64,000 nucleotides of DNA from the NCBI GenBank assembly GCA_023101725.1, contig JALJCO010003961.1:558001-622000 (forward strand). Direction: 5' to 3'. Position 1 is the first letter of the stretch. The number at the start of each line of letters is the position of its first letter. The notes beneath the pieces were generated by a model that was given only the letters and a program-made list of their open reading frames with translations, had not been told where the DNA came from and searched no databases. This DNA comes from Atherinomorus stipes. Lineage: Eukaryota; Chordata; Actinopteri; Atheriniformes; Atherinidae. The position numbers were made by a program, and so were the translations under genes. Below, piece by piece: positions 45,562 through 57,536 of the stretch.

Positions 45562-46547
45562 TATGAATATTATTATACATCAGCTGTGAAAGTAATGGGG
45601 CTGAACAAATATCTGCCAATCATCTCTGCATTCCTTAACTTTGCCATTTGTCTACTGGCTTGTGAATCACTTTTACTACTGTAGTAAGAGTGATTGACAG
45701 TCAGTTCAACGGGTAATGGGCAAGACTGATCAATGAGAGTAATTAATTGGCGAGAGCAATACTGCGTCCCGGAAGCTGCGCGCACTCGTCTGACGTTTAC
45801 AGCAGGTAGCTGTAAATGCACAGCACACAATCACTATTTTTTAGTTTTTCGGTAAAATGATTAGTAAAAGTCAAATTAGGCTACCAACTATCTGTTTTTT
45901 GACAAACTTTGGTTATTTTTTGACACGTGGAAACGGCATTCCACTGTCACATACAAAAGGTCAGTTGTATGATTGCTTCTGCTTAGAGGTTTTATGTCAG
46001 TTAGTCTGTTCTGATTTCATCTTTTGGCATTCCAGATAAATATTACAGTAATGGAGAATCTCCTCCTGCACACTCTCCAGCTGGTGTTCAGCAACACCTG
46101 CATCTCTCCCAGCAACTATCACAGCCAAGTCCAGCATAACAGTTAACAGATGCTGTAAATCAGCAGTAAATAATGCTGCAATCAGCTGCGAACTGCCAAG
46201 TACAAAGTTTAGTAAACTGATCTGTGTGATTAATTTAAATTGTGCTGTATTATAGGGAAACCCCCATAAAAACATATGCAACAGGCCCATTCAGGCATTA
46301 TTACGGCTGCGCCTCATAAGTAAATCCCAACAGTGACCTTCAGAGCCAAAACAGGGTTCAAGCCAACAACAAATCCGCCTCCACACTGTTTCCAATGCTG
46401 CCGTTTTCCCGATATCGTCCACTGCAGAGGCAACTTGGCTTCAATTGTCAACCGTGAGACACAACTTGGCTTCAATCTTGTCTGCCAAAGAGTTTCCGTC
46501 TCCATGTTGGCTTTTCCTAACCAAGCCTTCATTAGTGCGGGCATTAA

Positions 46548-46592
<45 letters not shown>

Positions 46593-49315
46593 AGGGGAGG
46601 GGGGGGGGAAAGGGAAAAAAAAAGTCAACACCCGGGAGAGGAGGGAGGAAGCGGGGTACAAGGCAGTTGCTGTCAGTTTTAATCTGATCTGACATTTCAA
46701 ATCACAGGTGACAGATGGTATTATTACTTTTTAGCATCAGCTGTAATTGGGATACCATCAGACGTGATCGTAGAACTACGTTCACCTACAAATCTGAGAG
46801 CACTTCAGTTCAGAAGTAAACATGGCTGGTTTTCTTTCCCCCAGCCACATGGCTGTGAAGGGAAATGAGAATGGTCAGTTGATCATATTTCATAAAAGCT
46901 CTTATCAGCAACATCTGACTCCGTCCTATTCTTGCATATGGGACACGGCATTGTGTTGTTTTGTTTTCCTTGGCAGGTCCGACAGTCAAAGCTGCTTTTC
47001 AGCAGCTGTCCTCACATCCCTGTGAGACAAAATATTAATTTCTCTCTCAGGATTTGGTTTCTTCCCGCACACCCAGCACACATCAGCAAGAATCCAGCGT
47101 AGTAAAAAATAAGCCCTCAAGGTTTTGTAGATGCCCAATGACGTCCGAGACCCTGTCGAGCATCAGCAAATGGCCGTGAGGGAATGACAGCCTGAACATT
47201 CGCTGCTTGGAAACAGAGTTACGTGATGTCCAGTACATCATGTCATTTTCTCTACCTGAGAGAAAGGATGAGAGGCACTTGGAATGGATCAAGACAGGAA
47301 ACTGGTATGACTCCCAGTCTCCTGCTAGGTTCAAGATGCCATGTTAGAGGTCAGAAAGAAAACCATTCTGTTGCCCTGAAAAAAAGAAGAAAGAATCAAA
47401 GCAATCTGCAAAATAACACATGCTTTATTGGCCTCAAGAAATATACAAAAACAAACTGGAATATGAGAAAGTGTTGCCTGAGTGAAAACATATGAAAACT
47501 GTTTGTTATGGCAAAGTCATTTAGCATGGATTAGGGTGCACTCTGCTTGTCTGTACGTTACTCACAAGACTGGAACCCAACAGATGCCATGATAAGTAGG
47601 TAATTATTTTGTTTGTACAAGTGACATTCAAACCAGAGTAATCAGAATCCCATAAGGATCACATAAAGGCTATTATTATCCTTGTCCTGAGCACAAGCAG
47701 CAAAGTGGCCAGATCAGATCATACAGCCAGGCTCTTACGCTTCATGGCAAACATCTGGGAAGCGTTTCCACAGCTTCAGCATCTTGTTTTACTTTTGAAT
47801 GTGGGATTGGTAGGAAAACTGTCATCTTGTTTAGAACTTTTATTTGGTGTTGGCTTGTAAAAAAAAAATGTTTGCGCCTTGGTCGGTTGAATGTAATCAG
47901 ATCTCATCCATCCTCTCAAAAGACGTGAAGGCAAAACCAAGTGGCCAATTTGATGATTACGCTTCATTTCTGAGGAAAGACAAAGTAGATGGGCACTATG
48001 ATGAGTGTCACAGGTAAACCTAACTACTGCAGAATCTTAAAAAGGAGGCGCATGATTTACTGCATGTCTCTGGAGTTTTCAAGTACAAAGAAGTGAGCCG
48101 GGGTTTATCAGCAGTCATGAATGCCACACAGATGATTTCTGGAATGAAATGGCAGCAGTACAGCCGCTCATCTGGTTCCCATGTTTTTTGGAGAGAAAGT
48201 AAAGAAAACAAGAGAAAGATTGTCAGTGAGCACAATCACCATGCTGGATTTGATTGATGTTATTTGCCACCACAAATGTTATTTTGCATCTCACCACTTT
48301 TCATTTTTTTCCCCTGTCATATTAGCTGGATATTAAGAGCAACAAACAACAGCCTTTAGGAAGAAGCGATCGTGCTCTTTAGCAGAGAAATCACTGAAAG
48401 ATCCTGCTGGAAAGATCAGTTACACAACATCTGACAAAATCTGAGAATGATTAGGATGCTCAGTCAGGCTGCAATCTTAAATCTTGTGTTTATTTACCAA
48501 GCAAATATCACTAAATAACTTGGGCTCCTTCCAGCAGGCTTAGGGCATTTGCAAGTCAGTAAAAATATTCCTACATTCTGAGGCTTGAAGTAATGTAGCT
48601 GTTTACTGTCTGACCTGGTGAGCAGATGATGAGGGAGAGCATGCTGTTCAGGCTTTATGAGTGCTCTTTAACTTTATGTTTCAAGCTGCAGAAATATTTT
48701 CTTTTAATGATGATGATGATGTTTGTTTGAGCTCACTGCATGTTCAATGTCTTTCAGGGAGACTTTCTGCTAAATTGTGGCTGTGAATAAGCAAATATGT
48801 TGGGGTTGAAACTGGAAGAAAAGTAAAGTGAACAAATGTAAACATTTTTGGTGAAAGCAGAGGTGGACTGACACAACAATTCAGAGTTTGACTCCATTCT
48901 GTACGTCATTGCCTTTGTTCCATTGTCTTTAACTGGACCGCTATGTGCTTTTGTGATTAAAGTTTTCCACATATCAGTTTCCCACACAAAAGGGAGAAAA
49001 GCATTGCACAAACAAGAAATCTATTTGAAAAGTGAGTTTTGAGGATATGCCATGATGATGGAGCTCAGCATTTCACTCACTGCTCTGATTAGTTCCTCCA
49101 TGAAGAAATAAAAAAAGGACAAGTGTAAGCAGCGTTGGGTGTGTGTTAAGTAAGTGTGTTTTGCATCGACCATGAGGACTCTCCATTTACACAATGCATT
49201 CCCTATAGCCCCTGACAAAACTGAAAGGCTAATTCTGATCCTAAAACCAAGTCTTAACCCTTAAAAATCACTTTGTACCATCCGTCCATGGCAGGTACAA
49301 AGGAAAGCCCAGACA
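45562..49315. other. Non-coding stretch, no gene seen
   Basis: Only short frames. A minus-strand frame at 45997-46290 (HLLTVMLDLAVIVAGRD, HQLESVQEEILHYCN) is protein-like but unrecognised. The purine run at 46550-46624 is listed separately. Confidence 0.5.
46550..46624. repeat. 75-nt pure purine run
   Basis: Forty consecutive A residues (46550-46589) continue without any pyrimidine through GAGAGGGGAGG, a run of G, AAAGGG and more A to 46624. Confidence 0.9.
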
Positions 49316-49390
49316 GGGTTTGAATCCCAGACTCTAAGAATCATGGTGCTGACCATTCTGTCAAAGGGATATCCCTTATGGCCAAGTGGA
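49316..49390 (-). repeat. tRNA-like (SINE head) sequence, copy 1
   Basis: On the minus strand TTTGACAGAATGGTCAGCACC resembles an A box region and GGGATTCAAACCC a B box, about 45 bp apart. It shares most of its length with 49531-49605. Probably a decayed tRNA-derived SINE head; not a functional tRNA gene. Confidence 0.45.
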
Positions 49391-49530
49391 GGCAGTGGCA
49401 AGACCCTCACTATCACATCTCACCCCTGAACAGGCTGCCACTCCAAAAAGAATCCATGGACCCACCACTACTGCTGCTACACGGATCCCAACTTGCCAGT
49501 TTAGGGCAGGATGAAGGAAGGCCTGGGTGG

Positions 49531-49605
49531 GGGTTTGAACCCCAGACTCCCTGGTAAGGTTCATGGTACTGACCATTCAGCCAAAGGGATATCCCTTGTG
49601 GCCAA
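49531..49605 (-). repeat. tRNA-like (SINE head) sequence, copy 2
   Basis: On the minus strand TTGGCTGAATGGTCAGTACC (A box-like) and GGGGTTCAAACCCC (B box-like). The 215-bp spacing from copy 1 suggests a tandem duplication. Confidence 0.5.
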
Positions 49606-49724
49606 GAAGCCAAAGCAGAGCGCATGATCAGTTGTAGGCATAGTGACAGGACACTCAAATATCACACATCTATCCATCTGTCCATCCATCCGTCACTCAC
49701 TCACTCCATCCATCCATCCATAAT

Positions 49725-51140
49725 AATAATACATTTTATATTTTATTCATAGAGCGCTTTTACAGAAGCTCAAAGACGCTTTACATGAGAGATAAATCAA
49801 CAGTTTAACACAACAGTGTGGTCAAATTTCAAACAAACCTTAGATTAAAATATATTCAATACAACAAAATAAAGGGGAAAGACAAAAAATGTGAGAGAAG
49901 AGATGGCAACAACTAATAAAATGGTAAACAAAAAGGAGAGGGGGGCAATAATAACATTTCATACATTAAAAGCGGATCTAAAAAGGTGGGTCTTCAGGAG
50001 GAATTTGATGCAGTGCAGTCACGGAGGGTTTGGGGTAGCAAGTTCCAAAGGGCAGGGGCAGCAACTGAGAAGACTCTGTCCCCCAGGTCCGGTGCTTGGT
50101 CCCAAGAGGAGCAGAGAGGAGGTTGGCATCGGCTGAACGGAGGGTATGGGTGGGAGTGTATGGGTTGACCAGATCAGTGAGGTACATTACTGGAGGGGGT
50201 AAGGTTGTGAAGAGATTTGAAGGTGAGAAGGAGCAGTTTGAACTCAATGCGGTGGGAGATGGGGAGCCAGATTCTAGAGGACTGGGTGATGTGGTAATGG
50301 GAACGGGATTGAGTGAGGAGGCAGGCAGCAGAATCCTGGATTTACTGGAGTTTATTGAGAGCTTTGGAGGTGGAGCCAAAAAGAATGCTGCTACAGTAGT
50401 CTAGGCGAGAAGTGACAAAGGCGTGAATGAGGGTTTCAGTGGCTTTGAAGGAGAGAGAAGGAGCGGAGACGGGTAATATTATGGAGATGAAAGAATGCTG
50501 TCTTGGTAATGTGGTTGATAAGGGGTTCAAATGGGAGGTTGGTGTAAAATATCACGCCAAGCTTACGGATGAGAAGGGAAGGGAGACAGGACAGAGTTAC
50601 CAATGGTGATAGAAAAGTGATGGGACTTGGTGAGTGATTTGGGGCCAATGATAATGAGGTCCGATTTATCACAGTTCAGTTTGAGAAAAGTTTTTGCACC
50701 CAGAGATTAATTTCTAGCAGGCAGTTGGTGAGAGTGGTGATAGTTATAGATGAGATGGTTTTGGTGGAGATGTAAAGCTGGACATCATCAGCGTAGCGGC
50801 AGAAGTTGAGGTTGTGGCGATGAATGATGTTACCAAGGGGAAGGAGGAAGAGGATGTGGTGACGAATGATGTTACCAAGGGGGAGGAGGTAGAGGATGAA
50901 GAGAATAGGACCAAGCACCAAACCTTGAGGGACGCCATGGGATAGGGGGGCAGTGGAGGAGGTGCAGTTGTTGATCTTGATAAATTGTTGTCTGTCGGTG
51001 AGATAGGATTCAAATTCAATTCAGGTGAGGGCAGTGCCGGGGATGTTGAGGGGGGACTGGAGATGGGGCAGGAGGATGGAGTGGTTGATGGTGTCGAAAG
51101 CTGCAGAAAGGTCAAGCAGGATGAGAATGTTGAGGTTGAT
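49725..51140 (-). pseudogene. Decayed L2-like LINE, RT and 3' end
   Basis: Reading the minus strand from about 51140: LNPISPTDNN, then VLGPILFILYLLPLGNI and FCRYADDVQLYIST (RT palm with the catalytic ADD) at 50921-50770, a SRLDYCSSILFGSTSKALNKLQ block at about 50400, and ALWNLLPQTLRD near 50040. The frame breaks repeatedly. The 3' end is at about 49725 (GCTCTATGAATAAAATATAA in sense). LPLGNI is duplicated near 50860, giving a small internal repeat. Confidence 0.8.
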
Positions 51141-51480
51141 CCATCCATCCATCAACTTTATTTGTATAGCATCAACTCATGACAATGTCACCTCAGGGCG
51201 CTTAACAAACAGAAAAATTCAAGTCAGATTCATAATAGCCTAGCTAAGGAAACTAACAGATTGGATCGAATCTTGAGTTGACCCGGTCAAATCCCCCATC
51301 CTGAGCACGGAGTGGTGGCAACAGTGGGAAGGAAAACACCCTTTTAACAGGGAGGAAAAACCTCCGGCAGAACCTGGCTCACGTAGGGTGGTCATCTGCC
51401 TCAGTTGAGAAGACAGAAAGAGAGACCAACAGATACTGCAACTTTTATCCAGCCAGACCTGCTGAGAAAGGAGAAACACA
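51141..51480. repeat. Dispersed teleost repeat
   Basis: TTTATTTGTATAGCATCAAC followed by CGCTTAACAA, then GGCAACAGTGGGAAGGAAAA and CAGGGAGGAAAAACCTCCGG. I remember this combination as a frequent teleost interspersed repeat; its class is unclear. Confidence 0.5.
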
Positions 51481-53140
51481 GTTAATGATGCAATACTGTC
51501 ACAAGTTTCTACATGGAGAAGCAGAGATGAGTGGGAAAGGAAGAGCCATCCACCCATCCATCCATCCTCTTCTACTTACCAGGTTCATCCCTCTACCCAG
51601 CAACACTCTCCAGCTCCTCATGACGACTCCCAATGCATTTCCAGGCCACATGGACGTACATTCCCTCCAGCGAGTCCTGGGTCCACCTCCCTGTAGGCCT
51701 ATAATGTGTCCAGAAACCTGCAGGGGGAGCAATCAGGAAGCAGTCTAATCAGCTGCCTGATCCACCTCAGCTGACCCTGTCTGATATAGTGGAGCAGCAG
51801 CTCTACACCACACTTGGGTGTTTAAGCCCTTCATCTCATCAAGTTGACTCCAGTCACCCTCTGAAAGAAGCTCATTTCAGCTGCTCATATCTGTACCCTT
51901 CTTTCAGTCACTACCTAAATCTTGTGACCATGTAGTGAGCATCGAAATGACCAGTAAATTGACAGCATTGCCTTTTGAGTCATCACAGTGGACCGGTGCA
52001 TTGCCCTCATTAGTGCTGACAAGTCCTAACCTGTCTGTCTCTGTTTGTCCATCCGTGTGCTGCTTTGACTTGTTGTCGAACAGCGAGTGTTCAGTTTGAT
52101 TGGCTGTCCAGTGAAGTCAGTGCATGGGAGGGCAGGCAGCAGTGATGATGGGAAGCTAACATCTACCACCAGCAGCTCTTTGACAAAGATGTGATTGTGT
52201 TGAGTGAAAAACTGAAGACCAGCCAGATAACCTTGGCTTAAGTAAGACCACTTGTGAAAACATTTAAAAAATATAAATGAATTAAAAAAAATATTTATAC
52301 AAAGCACAAGCAGCTACATTTACGATTAAAAAAATATCTGTGTGATATTCCATTTTCCCACGGTATATTTGTCCCCTTTCCCCGGCAAGTAATGCCCTGT
52401 GCATAGCCACAGACCTGGGTGACAGTTGGATGTTGTCTTTGCAGACTGTTTATGTGATATTTTGTTTATTTAGATGCTTGTGAGACAAGGAGACCCAGCA
52501 GGGAGCCTCTTCTCTGTGCTGGTTATTCATTATGGCGTAGGAAGGAAATCCTTCATTACTGCTGCTGAAGGTCAGATCTACAAGCTGTTAAATTATGAGG
52601 TCTTCTTAATATTTCCACAATGCTTTTGTATTTTGGCTTATACCATTAATCATTTGTGTTTATTTCATTTCATGATATGGACAACCTCATTTGTTTTATG
52701 TTCTGAAACCTTTGAAAAGAGTTATCATTAATTTTTATTATGTATTCATTTTAAAGTAATTAATTCAATATTTAACTTTAATCAGTCCTGAAAGCATTAA
52801 GTACCTAACATCATTCGGTTCAGCATTTTTTCTTCTGGCTGCAGCATCACAGTAATTCATGGCTTTGATTTCTGTCGTCAACTCAAATTCTGCAACCTGC
52901 TCACTCACATGAACCATGCACAACAGGACACTTCCATTCATCATGTGTAGGGAAGGTAGATAATATGTTTATGCATGTATGACAGAAAAAGCAGGGAGAG
53001 AAGGTTGTCTGCACATAATGTGACTTCTATGCATAAAATGAGTGTGCATGTGCGTTTTTGCACATGTTCATGTGACTGTGTTTCCAAGCAGCAGAGAAGT
53101 GAAGTGGAGGCTGACGTCAAGCAGGCGACCTTGGGTCCTG
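51481..53140. other. Non-coding stretch, no gene seen
   Basis: CATCC-type short tandem repeats near 51548-51566. Other frames are short and unrecognised. Confidence 0.5.
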
Positions 53141-53248
53141 ATGTGTTTACTGCTATGTGCAGTGTCTGTTCTGGCCAACGGGGATGCAGCCCGCGAGTCT
53201 GGAGAACGCTGCCGTGTGCGTGCGAGGCCACGCCGACATGCCAAGCGA
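53141..53248 (+). CDS. Candidate first coding exon of a secreted protein
   Basis: ATG 53141 opens MCLLLCAVSVLANGDAARES, which has a hydrophobic core ending in VLA, a plausible signal-peptidase site. A Cys and a strongly basic stretch (RVRARPRRHAKR, furin-like) follow. Exactly 36 codons later there is a possible donor, GCGA/GTAAAAC, with a weak -1 base. The segment is CpG-richer than its surroundings. The frame is also open upstream, so the start is not forced. I cannot assign a family. It could be a chance frame. Confidence 0.25.
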
Positions 53249-53249
53249 G

Positions 53250-54209
53250 TAAAACACATACTGACGCCGGCCTTGTAGGGCGTTACAGTGACGGTTGAAT
53301 ACATGGTGACAGAAATAGAAACACACACACTTTCACATTTCACACTTACAAGACACACAGACACAAACTTTCAATCATCACCAGGGCTTTGTTTACATGC
53401 TGATTACTTGTGGAGGGAGTGTTTACTTTCCTGCTGAAACTCTGTGTCGTGTCCCATTACTGATGATGAGCTCAACGGCAGGAGGCGACTGGGACTTTAC
53501 AGCTCTGACTTGTTCATATTTACTAATGCTTTGTTGTCATGTCATAGAACAGATTACTGTTGAATTCAACATAAAACTGCATTATGCGTCAGAAGAAAAG
53601 TTACTGTAAGTGGCAACTCTTTCTTTTTTCAACTTCTATACCTGTAACTATATCTAACCTGAACCACCTGAGTTAATTTAGAAATATATCAGTCTTTCCG
53701 TGTCGTACTCCTCCAATGCTGTGTTCAGCCAGCTGCTCATAATAAGACAATTTTCTTTACATCTTTCCCTGGTAATTTCCCTGTCAGTTAGAAAGTAGCT
53801 AATGGCCCTGCTCATGCTGAGTCCTGTCTATGCATGTGTCAGATGCACAGTAGTACCATCGTCTTATGATAGCATTTCTAATTATGTCTGTGTACTTTCC
53901 TATTATTGTCTCATCTCATAGTGGAATACATTATATAAAGAATTATGTAATATGTTTCTCACCACCCTTTTTTCTGTAGCTGAGTAGAGAAGAGACATAT
54001 AGGCTCTCATAGGCTGTTGGTTCTAAACAGAAAAGAACACCTTGCTGGATGAACGTTGTAAAATGATGGAAACAATTTCCATCTAAATCAAATCTGGTGA
54101 GGGAAGAAAAGTTGACTAAACTCGATTTAAAAGTGCTACATCATTGTAAAGTATTTGGTTTGCTGTTCGTTACCAAAGTTCAGACCAATTACATTTGTGA
54201 GTATAAATG
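53250..54209. other. Non-coding stretch, no gene seen
   Basis: No recognised frame, repeat or RNA gene. Confidence 0.5.
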
Positions 54210-54212
54210 TAA

Positions 54213-55651
54213 CCCTGTGTTCACACCGGACGTGAATAAATTCATTCGCGCGCGTATGAATTACATGTTAAGTCAATGTACGCGAATACTGTAGACGCGC
54301 GTTTGCTTGGAACAATGCATTTGACGTGAATTTGCTGCGCGATGAGCCCCAAACGCACGTCTAACTCACCCAAATGCAGTGTTTTACTAGTGCGAATGAG
54401 GCACCTCAATAAAGCGTATTTCGCCTATTCGAGTTGAAAAAATTGAACTTGAGTGTTTTTGACGCGCAAACAATACGAGCGTCGTCATTGAAAATGAATA
54501 AATGTGATGTAAACGGACCGGTGCTCTGCAGTTTGCTGCTCTCTTCAATAGTAAAGAAGGGGAAAGCGCTTTTCACAGATAAAATCACAAAGTGCTGCAC
54601 ACAAATCAGTGTAATAATACCATAAATAATACCATAAATTTAGGTCTGAAAACCCGGTCAGACAAAACCTCATCAACCATAAGCTGCTTGTCTCTGCAGC
54701 CGGTGTTTGATGAATGAAATGTCACAACGCCGACACTCTGCAGCGGGAACAGAGAACCTGTAGTTTCCGGAGGAAGATGTCCTCGCTACATAAATAAATT
54801 AAGGTTGCTTATTATAAAACGTCGATATAATTCAATAGTCACTACTGTGTAGTCAGACTAGTGTAATATTCAGTTTAGTCAGAAGATGACGCTCCAGTAC
54901 CAGGAGTTCAGCCTCAGCTGATGTCAACAAACACTCAGAAAGCAACAGGAAAGCGGTCAGTTACGAATTGTGTTAAATCAGCTGGTTCAATGTTGAGAGG
55001 TGGAGGCGAGGAGACGGTACAGACTCGTTAAACTGAGGTACAATAGCTAGCGACAGAAGCCACATTGTTTTGCTGTAGGTTGTTGGAAGTTTAGCTGGAA
55101 GCGCTAACTAGCTGCAGCTAGCTTACTCACCGAAGGCAGATGGTAAGATGCTCCGCAGCCGAAATACAGCGCTTGTAGTTTGTATCCTGGAGTGATATGC
55201 AGCACCGATCCTCCCCGACAGAAGCCCATCAAACTGGGCTCAGGAAATCCCCCTCGAAGCGACCATCATCCAGACGTAACTCCTGGATCAGGTGATAAAA
55301 ATCCACCGAGCTCCGAGACCTCTAGAGAATCTGCTGGATCCAAATAGCCGGCGTCTTCGGTTCTCCAACTTCCAAAGCAGGTAAAAAGCCACAGCTCTCT
55401 CAAAGTACACAAAATAACCAGGTTCTTCCATGTTTATCTGACTGAGGTGAATGACGAGTGACAAACTACCATCCCCCACTCCAGGAAGTTAAACTTGACA
55501 CGTGATTCGCACGTACAATACGCTTCATTCATGCGTATTATTCGCTCCGTTCACACGAAAAAACGCCAGAATCAAGTGAGTAAACATCCAGTATTCGCAC
55601 GTTGAAATCTAGGAGCGTACGTGAATAGAGGCGTCTGGTGTGAACACGGGG
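54213..55651. mobile_element. Harbinger-type DNA transposon, non-autonomous
   Basis: TAA at 54210-54212 and 55652-55654 (a three-base TWA target is typical of PIF/Harbinger). The inverted ends are CCCTGTGTTCACACCGGACG and CGTCTGGTGTGAACACGGGG. Further inverted words (GCGCGCGT, TTCGCACGT) lie inside. A minus-strand frame at 55288-55479 contains FERAVAFYLLWKLENRRRRL, reminiscent of the N-terminus of fish Harbinger transposases, but no catalytic part remains. A LINE-tail fragment (54568-54597) is embedded. Confidence 0.85.
54568..54597 (-). repeat. LINE 3'-end fragment inside the Harbinger element
   Basis: CTTTTCACAGATAAAATCAC and AAAGTGCT match 15807-15835 base for base over about 28 positions, apparently a very short LINE 3' end. 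Confidence 0.6.
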
Positions 55652-55654
55652 TAA

Positions 55655-57536
55655 GATATTAACCAACGAGCTGACTTGATATTCTCATGCCATTAAAATT
55701 GGAAACTACAAGCAGAAGTTCTGGAATTTTAACTAACTCGAATGGTGAAGACTGAAGAGCTCAACAACCTGAAAACTTTACCGCCATCAGCAAATGTCTT
55801 CATCAGTATGGAAATACCATCCATCCTTTTTCCAATTCCCACAAGGTTGTGGATGGGCTGGAGGCTATCCCAGCAGCCAGGAGCCTTCTAGCTGTGGGAC
55901 ACTGCTGACCACCACACCACCATGCAGCCCTACAAACAGAAAAGCACATATTGTATACAGTAAAGGACATTATTTTTTCATATCTTTCTGTATGTTTCCT
56001 TCAATCATGCCTCCTTCCTTCTTTGTCACGTTTGTTCTTTTTCATTTGACTTTTGCACATTTCCGCTTCCTTTCCTATTCAGGTTATAACGCATCTTTTC
56101 TCTTGATTTATCTGACATGACTAATCCATTGAGAACTGAGGCATTTGCTGCCTCCTCTTCTACAAATTCAGATGAATCACACCATTAAAATGTGTAAATT
56201 GACAGAATTCAAAAGCAGGTAAGTAAAGTTTTCCAGTGAGTCATCACTGATTCTCTCTCTATGCTCCATGCATTACTCAGACTAAACACACACAAACATG
56301 GATTTGTGAGTGTGTGAGGAATCCTGGGAAACTCTCTTCCTGTTGACTGGCGCTTTGCCCAGAGGGGTTTCCGTCCTTATGTGATGGCTGAGGAACAACT
56401 CTGCTGCCTCATATGAAGACAGCATGGTTCACACCTGGACATTTCTCTACTGCATCATGTTAACACAACCAGCATCTAATGATGCGTTAAGTTCCCAGAG
56501 GCTGGTCCAGCACATGTGTGTGGGTGTGTGTGAGTGTGTGTGTGTGTGTTTTAGGTAAATAGCTTCCACAGGTGCCCGATATTTCATCGGTCTTTTTGGG
56601 GGTGGGGGCCGGTATTTGGGGTGGGGGGGGGGGGGATTGCATGAAAGTTTTGTCATCATCACCAGAGCTCCAAAGGGCTGATTTAAACCTAATTAGATCA
56701 ATAAATCAAGTTGCGTGTTTTTTAGCCTAGAAGTGTTACACAGTCAGATTAATCATACAGAACTGAGCAGTTCTTTCTCCACCAAAGCAAATCAGAGCTG
56801 GAAATATGATATAATTAACATATTTCTGTTTTATAAACAAAGTTATGGGGGAACAGAAATCAAATTACATGAAACTTGGTGAAGAGGAACAGCACAGTGA
56901 AAGGAAGAACCGATACATGCTGATTTTGGGGAGTGGCCAAAGTCCCCCACTCAGGAAGACATCTGTCAATCAATGATGACATTGACTGATTTGATTATGT
57001 AAGACTGGTTTTAATCTTAAATTTTCATAGCAAGGATCAAACTGAAGCTGTAAGAACTTATTTCTAGTCAGTTAGGGGAGCATTTGGCCTCAAGAGTCTT
57101 GGGATTGAGGTAAGAAGCCCCCAGGTTGGCACTGCTTATCTGTTCCTATGTCTGTCCCGCTCTGAAGTTGGTAGGTTGGACACAGAAATACTGTATCATC
57201 AGTTTAAGCTGTGACTTTTCATCTGGGAGGTGAGGTTGTTCGATGTTAAACTTCCCTCTGAACCTTTTCATATTGTAAGATTGAAAGATATTAGAGTAGA
57301 TAGTTGCTGTGGGACCGATTATCTCCCAGTTGGAAACAGATAACCAACCAACAATTTGCCTTGTTTTTTTACTTTTGCAATGTGACTATTTCTGTGAAAT
57401 ATTAATCTTTTTTTCTGAATTACAGAAGGTGACAACAAATGGAACAGATGTATTTGTTCAAAGGAGAAAACAGTGGCAGCATAATTTTGGCTGGGCTTTT
57501 TTTCTTCTTCTAGGGAAGAAGTGTATCCATTCTTCA
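55655..57536. other. Non-coding stretch, no gene seen
   Basis: Short simple repeats only (GT run at 56517-56550, G run near 56622-56635, and a weak copy of the GCTGGAGGCTATCCCAGC repeat at about 55858). Confidence 0.5.

Noticed and set aside
46314..46700. Long minus-strand ORF with poly-Phe
   Set aside because: It is the translation of the purine tract at 46550-46624 and has no other support.
49531..49605. A true tRNA gene
   Set aside because: Box-like words are present, but I could not form a convincing acceptor stem, and a diverged duplicate nearby fits a SINE head better.
50096..50404. Plus-strand 102-codon ORF
   Set aside because: It is the antisense of the decayed minus-strand LINE (SRLDYCSSILFG region).
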